A stretch of 64,000 nt of DNA from Aquincola tertiaricarbonis (lineage in GTDB: Bacteria > Pseudomonadota > Gammaproteobacteria > Burkholderiales > Burkholderiaceae_C). Both the position numbers and the translations under genes were made by a program. Shown piece by piece: positions 55,964 to 64,000 of this stretch. The notes beneath the pieces were generated by a model. That model saw only the letters and a program-made list of their open reading frames with translations. It was not told the origin of the DNA and made no database searches. The stretch is taken from contig NZ_JZUE01000004.1 in NCBI RefSeq assembly GCF_000969605.1, positions 1 to 64,000 on the forward strand, in the 5' to 3' direction. The stretch's first letter is position 1. Every line of letters begins with the position of its first letter.

Positions 55964-56905
55964 TCAGAAAGCCACGGCCTGGGCGCCCTTCAGGCCCAGC
56001 ATCGCCCGCGCCTCGGCCGGCGTCGCCACGTCCAGCGACAGCTCGTCGAGGATGCGGCGGATCTTGCGCACCTGCTCCGCGCTGGTCATGGCCAGCTGGC
56101 CGCGGCCGAGGTAGAGGCTGTCCTCCAGTCCCACGCGCACGTTGCCGCCCAGCACCGCGCCCATGGTCAGCAGCGGCATCTGGTGGCGCCCCGCGCCCAG
56201 CACCGAGAAGCGGTACTGGCCGCGGCCGAACAGGCGGTCGGCGGTGGTCTTCATCGTCATCAGGTTCTCGGGGTCGGGGCCCAGGCCGCCGAGGATGCCG
56301 AAGATGCCCTGGATGAACAGCGGCCCCTTCACCAGGCCCTCGTCGACGAAGTGCGCCAGGTTGTACAGGTGGCCGATGTCGTAGCACTCGAACTCGAAGC
56401 GGGTGCCGGCCTCCTCGCCCAGCACCCGCAGGATGTGGCGGATGTCGGCGAAGGTGTTGCGGAAGATCAGGTCCTCCATGCCTTCCACGTACGGCTTTTC
56501 CCACGCGTGCTGCCACTCGGTGATGCGGCGCGCCACCGGGTGGATGGAGAAGTTCATCGAGCCCATGTTCAGCGAGCACATCTCGGGCTTCGCGATCAGC
56601 GGATAGGCCAGCCGCTCGGCCAGCGTCATGCGGGTGCTGCCGCCGGTGGTGATGTTGATGACCGCATCGCAGGCGTCGCGGATGCGCGGCACGAACTGCG
56701 CGAACACCGCCGGGTCGGCGGTGGGCCGGCCATCGGCCGGATCGCGGGCATGCAGGTGCAGGATGGCCGCGCCGGCCTCGGCCGCCTCGATCGCCTGCTC
56801 GGCGATCTGGTCGGGCGTGAGCGGCAGGTACGGCGACATCGTGGGCGTGTGCACCGAGCCGGTGACGGCGCAGGAGATGATGACCTTGTCGTTGGGATAT
56901 GGCAT
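55964..56905 (-). CDS. Beta-keto acid cleavage enzyme (BKACE)
   Basis: A 313-residue BKACE-family protein (formerly DUF849). These zinc enzymes combine a beta-keto acid with acetyl-CoA to give acetoacetate and a new acyl-CoA. HLHARDPADGRP near residue 50 supplies the paired His zinc ligands, and ITTGGS, SLNMGSMNF and FECYDIGHLYNL are further family motifs. The position after the ABC transporter genes and before the hydroxyacyl SDR suggests the pathway beta-hydroxy acid, beta-keto acid, CoA ester. The side chain cannot be read from sequence. Confidence 0.92.
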   Translation of the reverse strand: MPYPNDKVIISCAVTGSVHTPTMSPYLPLTPDQIAEQAIEAAEAGAAILHLHARDPADGRPTADPAVFAQFVPRIRDACDAVINITTGGSTRMTLAERLAYPLIAKPEMCSLNMGSMNFSIHPVARRITEWQHAWEKPYVEGMEDLIFRNTFADIRHILRVLGEEAGTRFEFECYDIGHLYNLAHFVDEGLVKGPLFIQGIFGILGGLGPDPENLMTMKTTADRLFGRGQYRFSVLGAGRHQMPLLTMGAVLGGNVRVGLEDSLYLGRGQLAMTSAEQVRKIRRILDELSLDVATPAEARAMLGLKGAQAVAF

Positions 56906-56933
56906 GTCGGGCCCTGGTGGAGTGGAAGGAGGG

Positions 56934-57668
56934 CTACACCGCCAGCCACTGCGCCAGCAGCGCGGTGTCGGCCTGCAGCGCCTGCGGCGTGCCCTCGAAG
57001 ACGATGTGGCCGTGGCCCATCACGAACACGCGGCTGGAAACCTTCATCGCGATGGCCAGCTTCTGCTCCACCAGCACCACCGCCACGCCGCGGCGGTGCA
57101 TGTCCTGGATGCATTCGCTGACCTGGGCCACGATCCTGGGCGCCAGGCCTTCGGTGGGCTCGTCGATCAGGATCACGCGCGGGTTGCCGAGCAGCGAACG
57201 GCAGATGGTGAGCATCTGCTGCTCGCCACCCGACAGGCTGCCGGCCGGCGTGTGGCGGCGTTCCTTCAGCCGCGGGAAGTAGTCGAACATCTGCGCCAGC
57301 GTCCAGCGCGGCGCGCCTGCGGTCGGCGGCTGCTCGCCCATGTGCAGGTTCTCTTCCACGCTGAGGTTGGCGAACACCTCGCGCTCCTCCGGCACGTAGG
57401 CGATGCCGGCGCGGCAGATGGCATGCGGCCGCTGGCCGGCCAGCGCACGGCCGCCCAGCCGCACCTGCCCGCCGGTGGGCGGCACCAGGCCCATGATGGC
57501 CTTGAGCGTGGTGGAGCGGCCCGAGCCGTTGCGGCCCAGCAGGCTCACCACCTCGCCGGGCCGCACGGACAGGCTCACACCGCGCAGGATGTGGCTCTTG
57601 CCGTAGTGGGCCTGCAGCTGGTCCACCTGCAGCAGCGTTGTGTCGTCGGGCGTCCCGACCGCGTTCAT
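56934..57668 (-). CDS. LivF-like ABC transporter ATPase
   Basis: A 244-residue branched-chain-type ATPase. Walker A reads GRNGSGRST, with Arg replacing the invariant Lys. Signature LSGGEQQML, Walker B VILIDEPTEGLAP and H-loop EQK are normal. I recall GRS in place of GKS in some LivF-like proteins of this order, so it may be a subgroup trait, though it should weaken ATP binding. The LivG partner has a standard Walker A. The ATG overlaps the LivG stop by 4 nt. Confidence 0.9.
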   Translation of the reverse strand: MNAVGTPDDTTLLQVDQLQAHYGKSHILRGVSLSVRPGEVVSLLGRNGSGRSTTLKAIMGLVPPTGGQVRLGGRALAGQRPHAICRAGIAYVPEEREVFANLSVEENLHMGEQPPTAGAPRWTLAQMFDYFPRLKERRHTPAGSLSGGEQQMLTICRSLLGNPRVILIDEPTEGLAPRIVAQVSECIQDMHRRGVAVVLVEQKLAIAMKVSSRVFVMGHGHIVFEGTPQALQADTALLAQWLAV

Positions 57669-58432
57669 GCCGCCACCTCCGCATCCTGCGGCTCGCCCAG
57701 GTAGGCCTCGCGCACCGCGGGGTCGTTGCGGATCTCCTGCGGCGTGCCGGTGGCGATCACCTGCCCGTACACCAGCACGCTGATGCGGTCGGCCAGCGCG
57801 AACACCACGTCCATGTCGTGCTCCACCAGCAGCAGCGCACGGCCCTGGGTCACCTCGCGGATCAGGGCCAGCGTGTGGCCGGTCTCCTCGGTGGACATGC
57901 CGGCCATCGGCTCGTCCAGCAGGATCACGCGCGGGTCGCTGGCCAGCGTCATCGCCAGCTCCAGCGAGCGCTGGCCCGAGTACGACAGCTCCCCCGCCAG
58001 CTCCTGCGCATGCCGCTGCAGCCGCACCTGCTCCAGCAGCCGGTCGGTCTCCTCGCCCAGCACGGCGATGCGGTCCACAGGGCGCCAGAAGGTGTACTGC
58101 AGGCCGTGGCTGCGCATCACCGCCAGGCGGATGTTCTCGAACACGCTGAGCCTGGGAAAGATGTTGGTGATCTGGAACGAGCGCGCCAGCCCGCGCCGGT
58201 TGATGCGCTGCGGCGGCAGCCCGTCGATGCGGCGTCCCTCGAACCGCACCTCGCCCGCGGAAGGCCGCAGGTTGCCGGAGACCAGGTGGAACAGCGTGGA
58301 CTTGCCGGCGCCGTTGGGGCCGATGACGGCACGGCGTTCACCGGGCGGCAGCTCCAGGTCGATGCCGCGGATGATCTCGGTGGCGCCGAAGGACTTGCGC
58401 AGCCCGCGGATGGAAAGAATGGATTCGGTCAT
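57665..58432 (-). CDS. LivG-like ABC transporter ATPase
   Basis: A 255-residue ATPase with Walker A GPNGAGKST, Q-loop RSFQITNIFPRLSV, signature LSYSGQRSLEL, Walker B VILLDEPMAGMS and H-loop EHDMDVV, which is typical of LivG. It pairs with LivF and the LivH/LivM permeases. ATGA overlaps at both ends of the gene show strict coupling. The imported substrate is inferred from the downstream BKACE and SDR genes to be a branched or beta-oxygenated acid. Confidence 0.93.
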   Translation of the reverse strand: MTESILSIRGLRKSFGATEIIRGIDLELPPGERRAVIGPNGAGKSTLFHLVSGNLRPSAGEVRFEGRRIDGLPPQRINRRGLARSFQITNIFPRLSVFENIRLAVMRSHGLQYTFWRPVDRIAVLGEETDRLLEQVRLQRHAQELAGELSYSGQRSLELAMTLASDPRVILLDEPMAGMSTEETGHTLALIREVTQGRALLLVEHDMDVVFALADRISVLVYGQVIATGTPQEIRNDPAVREAYLGEPQDAEVAA

Positions 58433-59700
58433 GCGGCGTCGCGCTCCTGCAAGGCAGTGATCCGTTGGTGGGCCAGCCGGGCCAGCGCCGCGCCGGCGGC
58501 CAGCAGCACCAGCGGCAGCAGCCAGGTGCTCACGGCATCGGGCGCCCAGGCGCGGCCGAAGAGCTGCAGCGGCGGCCAGCCTTCCTGCATGCGCGCCAGC
58601 GCGCGCCAGTCCTGCGAGCACAGCCGCTGCAGAGCCTCCAGCAGGAACACGCCGCCCGCGGCCAGCAGCAGCGCTGCGGCCATGCCGGCCGCCACGGCAG
58701 GCAGCACCGGCGCCGCGCCATGCCGGCGCAGCAGCCTGGCAGTGGCGGTGAACACGCCGGTGATGCCCTGCGGCACGAACAGCATCACCAGCACGAACAG
58801 CACGCCCTGGTACAGCAGCCACAGCTGGGTGGTGTCGGACACCGCATAGCCGAAGAAGGTCATCACCGCCGCGCCGAGCGCGGGCCCCAGGAAGGTACCC
58901 ACGCCGCCGATGTAGCTGTTGAGCACCACCGCGGCCGACACGCTGGCGTTGAACACCACGTAGTTCACCGCCTCGTTGCTCAGCACCTGCAGCCCGCCCG
59001 CCACGCCCGAGAACATGGCCGACAGCGCAAAGGCCGACACGCCCAGACCGTGCACGTCGTAGCCCAGGAAGCGCAGCCGGTGCGCGTTCTCGCGCAGGCC
59101 CAGCGTGAGGCGGCCCAGCGGCGTGCGGCTGTGGAACCACAGCGCCGCCAGCGACAGCAGCACCCAGCCCAGCACCACGTAGTACACCTGCACGGTGGAG
59201 CCGAAGTCGAAGCCCCAGGCCGGCATGCGCATGGTGGACACGCCCGATTCACCGCCGAACCAGCCGGGCAGCTGCGGCGCCAGCGAATGCAGCAGCTCGG
59301 CGATGGCCAGCGTGATCATCGCGAAGGCGGTGCCCGCGCGCTGGGTGGCGAACCAGCCCGCCACCACGCCCACCGCCAGGCCCACCAGGCCGCCCACCAG
59401 CGGCAGCAGCGGCGTGGGCAGCAGGCCGGCGCCGCCCAGCGCATTCATTGCGTGCGCGGTGGCGAAGGCACCCACGCCGAAATAGGCCGCATGGCCGAAG
59501 GACAGCATGCCGGCACGGCCGCTGAGCAGGCTGTAGGCACAGGCGAACAGCGCCGAGATCAGCATCTGCACCGATGCATTGAGCAGGCCGCTGCTGAGCA
59601 GCGCCGGCAGCGCCAGCAGCAGCGCGACCAGCAGGCCGAGCGGCAGCAGCGCCGGCATGGACACGGCGGGGCCGGCCAGGGGCAGGGAATGGCTGCGCAT
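58429..59700 (-). CDS. LivM-like ABC transporter permease
   Basis: A 423-residue inner-membrane permease with about ten hydrophobic segments. SLLSGRAGMLSFGHAAYFGVGAF is the diagnostic LivM region (SGRAGMLSFGHAAYFGVG). GVSTMRMPAWGFDF, LRENAHRLRFLGYDVH and the EAA-like RAGTAFAMITLAIAEL follow. ATG 59700 is preferred over GTG 59703. The C-terminal stretch after about residue 320 has additional hydrophobic segments beyond the usual fold. Confidence 0.93.
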   Translation of the reverse strand: MRSHSLPLAGPAVSMPALLPLGLLVALLLALPALLSSGLLNASVQMLISALFACAYSLLSGRAGMLSFGHAAYFGVGAFATAHAMNALGGAGLLPTPLLPLVGGLVGLAVGVVAGWFATQRAGTAFAMITLAIAELLHSLAPQLPGWFGGESGVSTMRMPAWGFDFGSTVQVYYVVLGWVLLSLAALWFHSRTPLGRLTLGLRENAHRLRFLGYDVHGLGVSAFALSAMFSGVAGGLQVLSNEAVNYVVFNASVSAAVVLNSYIGGVGTFLGPALGAAVMTFFGYAVSDTTQLWLLYQGVLFVLVMLFVPQGITGVFTATARLLRRHGAAPVLPAVAAGMAAALLLAAGGVFLLEALQRLCSQDWRALARMQEGWPPLQLFGRAWAPDAVSTWLLPLVLLAAGAALARLAHQRITALQERDAA

Positions 59701-59704
59701 CACG

Positions 59705-60646
59705 TCAGGCCTTCTCGCCCATGAGGCCTTGCGGCCGCACCAGCAGGATGAGCAGCATCAAGGCGAACGGCAGCGTGGCCGCCAGGCTGGACAGCTTGAG
59801 CGTGAGCAACCCGCCGATGCCTTCGGCCCAGGCGCCCGCGCCCACCAGGCCCAGCGCATCGGCCAGGCTGGCATCCACGCCCACCGCGAAGGAGGTGACG
59901 ATGCCCAGCAGCAGCGAGGCCACCATGGCCCCGCCCAGCGAGCCCAGGCCGCCCACCACCACCACCACGAACACCATCACGCCGATCTCCAGCGCCATGT
60001 TGGGGCTGGTGGTGTAGAAGGCGCCGGCCACCGCGCCGGCCAGGCCGGCCAGCAGCGCGCCCACGCCGAACACGCCCATGAACACCCGCTGCACGTTGTG
60101 GCCCAGCGCCTCGGCCATCTGCGGCTTGTAGATGGCCGAGCGCACCACGATGCCCACCCGCGTGCGGGTCAGCAGCAGGTACACGGCGCCGAACATCACC
60201 AGCGCCACGCCGCCCATCAGCAGCCGGTACAGCGGGTACTGCTGCGCGCCGATGGCAAACGCCGGGCCGTCGAGCGCGGCCGGCACGCGGTAGTCGACAG
60301 GATGGTTGCCGAAGAAGAGCTTGATCAGCTCGGCGATGATGAAGGACAGGCCGAAGGTGAGCAGCAGCTCGTGCGCATGGCCGTGGCGGTGCACCCGCCG
60401 CAGGAAGAAGCGCTCCACCGCCATGCCCACCGCGCCGGCCAGCAGCGCGGCCGCCACCACCGCGAAGCCGAAGCCCAGCCAGGGCTGCAGCGTGAACGCG
60501 AAGTACGCGCCCAGCATGTAGAAGGAGGCATGGGCGAAGTTCAGCACGCCCATCATCCCGAAGATCAGCGTCAGCCCGGCCGACACCATGAACAGCAGCA
60601 GGCCGTAGATGGTGCCGTTGAGCAGCGCGAAGACGATCGCATCCAT
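59705..60646 (-). CDS. LivH-like ABC transporter permease
   Basis: A 313-residue permease with about eight membrane segments. NGTIYGLLLFMVSAGLTLIFG and MGVLNFAHASFYMLGAY identify LivH. The coupling region is GIVVRSAIYKPQMAEALGHNV, and GGLGSLGGAMVASLLLG is the conserved C-terminal segment. It lies 10 nt after the binding-protein gene and 4 nt before the LivM ATG. Confidence 0.94.
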   Translation of the reverse strand: MDAIVFALLNGTIYGLLLFMVSAGLTLIFGMMGVLNFAHASFYMLGAYFAFTLQPWLGFGFAVVAAALLAGAVGMAVERFFLRRVHRHGHAHELLLTFGLSFIIAELIKLFFGNHPVDYRVPAALDGPAFAIGAQQYPLYRLLMGGVALVMFGAVYLLLTRTRVGIVVRSAIYKPQMAEALGHNVQRVFMGVFGVGALLAGLAGAVAGAFYTTSPNMALEIGVMVFVVVVVGGLGSLGGAMVASLLLGIVTSFAVGVDASLADALGLVGAGAWAEGIGGLLTLKLSSLAATLPFALMLLILLVRPQGLMGEKA

Positions 60647-60656
60647 CGCGCGGCCC

Positions 60657-61907
60657 TCAGCGCGGGCGCTGCATCTTGCAGCCGGCCTGCACCGGCGCGG
60701 CCACCTCTTCGGCGGTGAACACCCGCACCGGCTTGAAGCCCATGTCGGTGCCGTCCACCTTGTACTTGGCGTCCTTGCTCACCATCGACACCACCATCGG
60801 CAGCATCACCTGGTGGTCGGCCGCGCGCATGCTCATCTCGCCGATGGGGGTCTTGAGCCGTGCCGTCTCCAGCGCGGCGGCGAAGGCGTTGACGTCCAGC
60901 GCGCCGTTGCGCGGCGCGGTGCGCTTGAGCGCCTGGCCCACCATCTCCAGGCCGAACACCGTCTGCGGCTCGATGAACACCGGGTCGTGGCCGGTCCTGG
61001 CGCGGTAGTCGGCCACGAAGCGCTCGCCCTCGGCGCCGCCCGCCTCGGGATTGAAGGCATGGGCCACGAAGTGCCCCACCGCCAGGTCGCCGGCATTCGA
61101 CAGGTTGCCCGGCTGGTCGAGGTACACGGTGCCGAAGCGCGCCTTCAAGCCCGCGGCCTTGGAGGCCTTCATCAGCAGCAGCAGGTCGTTGGACCAGTTG
61201 CCGGTGAGCACGGTGTCGGCGCCGGAGGCCACGATCTTGGCCACGTAGGGCGCGAAGTCCTGGATCTTGTTGACGTCGTGCAGCGTCTTGTCCACCACCT
61301 GGTAGCCGCCGGCGGCAGCGGCGTCCACGATGGCGCGCTCCATGTCCTGGCCCCAGCTGTAGTTCTGGTTGATGGCGTAGACCTGGTCGCCCAGGGCCTG
61401 GGCCTGCTTCATCGCCTGCACCAGCGCCTTGGTGCGCAGCGGCGCATTGCCGGCGAAGCGGAAGTGGTGGAAGTTGCACTTGTCGCCGGTGAGTTCCTGC
61501 GCCTCGGCGCCCACGTTGATGTAGACCAGCTCCTTGCCCGCATTGCGCAGGTTGTGCTTGCGCACGTCCTCGGTGATCTGCCCGCCGATGGCCGACGAGG
61601 CGCCCTGCACCACGATCTGCACGCCGTCGGCGATGGCGGCCTTCAGCTTGTCGGAAGCACCGGCCGGGCCGCCCTGGTTGTCGTACTCCAGCACCTGCAC
61701 CGGCTCGCCGTTCCAGCCGCCGGCGGCATTGATCTTCTCCACCGCATAACGCACCGCGGCGCGGTAGGCCAGGCCGGAGGAGGCCTGCGGGCCCGAGAGC
61801 GTCTCCAGCACGCCGATCTTCACCGGCGCGGCCTGGGCCAGGCCGGCCAGCAGCAGTGCGAGGGGCGCCAGGGCGGCGGCGGTCTTGGGGCGGGGATGGC
61901 GGTTCAT
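60657..61907 (-). CDS. LivJ/LivK-like ABC transporter substrate-binding protein
   Basis: A 416-residue periplasmic family 6 binding protein. The signal peptide ends AQA near residue 26. KIGVLETLSGPQASSGLAYRA is the family start (first 20 residues of that stretch suffice). VVQGASSAIGGQI and INQNYSWGQDMERAIVDAAA are ligand-site features, with Tyr and Asp in positions that contact the ligand in aromatic- and branched-acid receptors. The ATG at 61907 starts immediately upstream of a signal peptide. It leads the transporter genes. A distinct SDR gene lies 38 nt upstream. Confidence 0.93.
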   Translation of the reverse strand: MNRHPRPKTAAALAPLALLLAGLAQAAPVKIGVLETLSGPQASSGLAYRAAVRYAVEKINAAGGWNGEPVQVLEYDNQGGPAGASDKLKAAIADGVQIVVQGASSAIGGQITEDVRKHNLRNAGKELVYINVGAEAQELTGDKCNFHHFRFAGNAPLRTKALVQAMKQAQALGDQVYAINQNYSWGQDMERAIVDAAAAGGYQVVDKTLHDVNKIQDFAPYVAKIVASGADTVLTGNWSNDLLLLMKASKAAGLKARFGTVYLDQPGNLSNAGDLAVGHFVAHAFNPEAGGAEGERFVADYRARTGHDPVFIEPQTVFGLEMVGQALKRTAPRNGALDVNAFAAALETARLKTPIGEMSMRAADHQVMLPMVVSMVSKDAKYKVDGTDMGFKPVRVFTAEEVAAPVQAGCKMQRPR

Positions 61908-61944
61908 GGCTTGTCTCCTGTTCTGGGTATGGGATGGGGGCGGC

Positions 61945-62736
61945 TCAGAGGTGCTCGACGTTGCCGTCGACGCTGATGGCCTGGCCGGTGACGTTGCGCG
62001 CGGCGGGCGAGCACAGGAACAGCGCCAGGGCCGCCACGTCGTCGGTGGTGACCATGCGTCGCAGCGAAATCCTGTCGAGGTAGGACTGGCGCGTGGCTTC
62101 CACGCTGGCGCCGGTGGCCGCGGCGCGGGCGGCGATCACGCCGTTCATGCGCTCGCCCTCCACCGTGCCGGGCAGGATGGCGTTGACCCGCACGCCCTGC
62201 GGCCCCAGCTCGATCGCCAGCGACTGGCACAGGCCCACGATCGCCCACTTGCTGGCCGCATACGGCGTGCGGTAGGCGTAGCCCAGCCGGCCGGCCACCG
62301 AACCCATGGCGATCAGGCACGGATTGGCGCCGCTGGCCTTGAGCAGCGGCACCGCGCGCCGCGCGAAGTAGTACTGGCCGTTGAGGTTGACGTCGATGGT
62401 GCGCACCCAGCCGTTCTCGTCCAGCGACTCGATGGGGCCGGTGGGCCCGGCGATGCCGGCATTGCTCACCAGCACGTCCAGCCCCCCGAGTGCGGCGCGC
62501 ACGTCGTCGAACACCACGTCCACGTCGGCCGGCACCGCGGCATCGGCCACGCTGCCGGTGGTGCCGGGATGCTCGGCGATGAAGCGGGCGACGGCGGCGG
62601 CATCGATGTCGCAGATGTGCACGCGGGCGCCGGCGTCGCGGAAGGCCGAGGCGATGGCAGCGCCGATGCCGCTGGCGCCGGCGGTGACCAGCACGCGCAG
62701 GCCGGCGGGGGGTCGGAGGGTGTCGAGGAGAGGCAT
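61945..62736 (-). CDS. Short-chain dehydrogenase, first gene of BKACE operon
   Basis: A 263-residue SDR of the classical type. Cofactor motif TAGASGIG near residue 20, an Asp after the second strand (ICDIDAAA) suggesting NAD, SNAG near 92, and Ser/Tyr/Lys in MGSVAGRLG and YAASK. C-terminal GQAISVDGNVEHL is typical. It begins the operon that ends with a second SDR and BKACE, so it probably oxidises the imported beta-hydroxy acid or a related intermediate. Divergent from the tannase-like gene. Confidence 0.92.
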   Translation of the reverse strand: MPLLDTLRPPAGLRVLVTAGASGIGAAIASAFRDAGARVHICDIDAAAVARFIAEHPGTTGSVADAAVPADVDVVFDDVRAALGGLDVLVSNAGIAGPTGPIESLDENGWVRTIDVNLNGQYYFARRAVPLLKASGANPCLIAMGSVAGRLGYAYRTPYAASKWAIVGLCQSLAIELGPQGVRVNAILPGTVEGERMNGVIAARAAATGASVEATRQSYLDRISLRRMVTTDDVAALALFLCSPAARNVTGQAISVDGNVEHL

Positions 62737-62918
62737 GCGGCGCTTTCGGTGGCAGTGGCCGCAGTCTCCCCAGCCGCAGGCCGCCGGCCTATGTCATCGG
62801 CCCACACATCCCGGGCCCTGCACTGTGTTCTTCGAGTGCAGGCGGCCCCACGCACGCGCTGCTGTTCCTACGATGGCCGCGGCCCTTGCCACCTACCTAT
62901 ACAAGTTCGGAGACGACG

Positions 62919-64000
62919 ATGACCCATCGACCCCAGCGCCGCATGATGCTGCTGCTGTGCAGCGCCAGCCTGGCCGCCCTGACCGCCTGCGGCGGTGACG
63001 GCGGCGACGACGACGACAACGAGCCCGCACCGCCGGTGGCCACGCCCCGGGCCTGCGCCGACCTGGCCGGCCTGGCCATCCCGGCCAGCGCCATCGGCCT
63101 GCCCACCCAGGGCGGCGCCGTGACCGAGGCGGTGGTGGTGCCCGCCGCGGGCGCCGGCGTGGCCGCGCTGCCGGAGTACTGCCGCGTCACCGGCAGCATC
63201 GCGCCCATCGACACCACGGCGCCGTCCATCGTGTTCCGCGTGGCGCTGCCCGCGGCCTGGAACGGCAAGGCGGTGATGTTCGGCGGCGGCGGCCTGGACG
63301 GCACCGTGCCCAACGTGGCCGGCAACGTGCCCGCCGGCCCCGCCGACCAGCCGGTGCCGCTGGCCCGCGGCTATGCCACCTTCGCCAGCGACTCGGGCCA
63401 CCAGGCCAATGCCTCGGGCTCGCTGGACGGCCGCTTCCTGGTCAACGACGAGGCCCTGCGCAACTTCGGCGGCCAGGCGCTGAAGAAGACGCGCGACGCC
63501 GCGGTGTACCTGATCGATGCGCGTTATGCGGCCGGCAAGCCCACGCGGGCCTACTTCGCCGGCGGTTCCACCGGCGGGCGCGAGGCGCTGTCGGTGGCGC
63601 AGCGCTGGCCGGCCGACTGGGACGGCATCATTGCCTGGTACCCGGCCTGGAACCAGCTCTCGGCCATGCTGGGCGGCCACCGCGCCAGCCGCGCGCTGGC
63701 GCAGCCCGGCGCCTACCCCAACACCGCCAAGCGGGTGCTGGTGCGCGATGCCGCGCTGGAGGCCTGCGATGCGCTGGACGGGCTGGCCGACGGCCTCATC
63801 GGCCAGCAGCAGCGCTGCAACGGCAGCTTCGACCCCGCCACCGCCACGCTGCGCGGCGCGCCGCTGCGCTGCCCGGGCGGCGCCGACACCGGCGACACCT
63901 GCCTGTCCGATGCGCAGATCACCGCGCTGAAGACGATGAACACCGAGACCCGCTTCAACTTCTTCCTGGCCAGCGGCTCCCAGGGCTACCCGGGCTACAA
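62919..64000 (+). CDS. Tannase/feruloyl esterase-family lipoprotein, truncated by window end
   Basis: The first 360 residues of a tannase-family hydrolase. A lipoprotein signal ends LTAC with modified Cys24. PEYCRVTGSIAP near residue 85, the nucleophile Ser217 in AGGSTGGREAL, and the calcium-binding CDALDGLADGLIG near 283 are clear. In tannases and feruloyl esterases the residue before Ser is a Cys that pairs with one near the catalytic His. Here it is Gly216. The reading frame runs off the end. Predicted to cleave an aromatic or other ester outside the cytosol. ATG 62919 has GGAG 7 nt upstream. Faces the BKACE operon. Confidence 0.88.
   Translation, partial: MTHRPQRRMMLLLCSASLAALTACGGDGGDDDDNEPAPPVATPRACADLAGLAIPASAIGLPTQGGAVTEAVVVPAAGAGVAALPEYCRVTGSIAPIDTTAPSIVFRVALPAAWNGKAVMFGGGGLDGTVPNVAGNVPAGPADQPVPLARGYATFASDSGHQANASGSLDGRFLVNDEALRNFGGQALKKTRDAAVYLIDARYAAGKPTRAYFAGGSTGGREALSVAQRWPADWDGIIAWYPAWNQLSAMLGGHRASRALAQPGAYPNTAKRVLVRDAALEACDALDGLADGLIGQQQRCNGSFDPATATLRGAPLRCPGGADTGDTCLSDAQITALKTMNTETRFNFFLASGSQGYPGY

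Overview
The window reads as about 64 kb of chromosome from a very GC-rich betaproteobacterium, most likely Burkholderiales (Rubrivivax/Leptothrix/Ideonella/Piscinibacter-like). This is inferred from gene content and was not tested by any search: a SOS-type imuA-imuB-dnaE2 cassette, an orphan TctC ('Bug') receptor, a branched-chain-type ABC operon tied to a beta-keto-acid cleavage enzyme, many LysR regulators, and G/C at nearly every third codon position. No phage, plasmid, insertion sequence, CRISPR array, rRNA or tRNA was recognised. Gene density is high, and no gap without a gene exceeds 300 bp.

Layout. 80-7703 (minus): two tandem paralogous giant proteins, each 1189 residues, with a small unrelated gene between them. 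I do not recognise the family, and this is the best candidate for an undescribed system. 7704-7981: a control region with three DnaA-box-like sites spaced exactly 13 bp apart and a perfect LexA box. 7982-13185 (plus): imuA, imuB and dnaE2, the inducible translesion-synthesis 'mutasome'. 13304-17539: small stress and housekeeping genes (AraC/cupin regulator, DsrE-like protein, DUF3616, small membrane protein, hemerythrin, DUF3617). 17649-20822 (minus): a tightly coupled glycosyltransferase, methyltransferase, PIG-L deacetylase and acyl-CoA-dehydrogenase-like cluster. 20931-31985: ALDH, lipoprotein, polar amino-acid ABC genes, katG with DUF3253, NTF2-like protein, aldo/keto reductase, two LysR genes and an SDR. 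Two copies of a roughly 100-bp inverted-repeat element lie here.

31999-40514: a DTW-domain tRNA-modification gene, then a seven-gene operon (DppABCDF-like transporter, N-formylglutamate amidohydrolase homologue, M20 amidohydrolase) that probably imports and deacylates N-acyl amino acids or peptides. A HutC-like palindrome lies upstream. 40535-42535: quinone oxidoreductase and LysR. 42652-47877: a GntR-controlled sugar-acid operon (IlvD/Edd dehydratase, hydroxypyruvate-isomerase-like enzyme, DenD-like dehydrogenase, TctC receptor). 47864-50210: WYL regulator divergent from a NIPSNAP protein. 50232-54916: hybrid sensor kinase, a kinase remnant, a small XRE-type protein and a chemoreceptor. 55042-62736 (minus): an eight-gene operon with a LivJHMGF-like transporter, a BKACE enzyme and two SDRs, apparently for uptake and oxidation of a beta-hydroxy acid. 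It is divergent from a tannase/feruloyl-esterase-like lipoprotein gene cut by the window end.

Family assignments come from motifs and remembered family features, not from database searches. Start codons were chosen from ribosome-binding sites, overlaps with upstream genes and family-typical N-termini.
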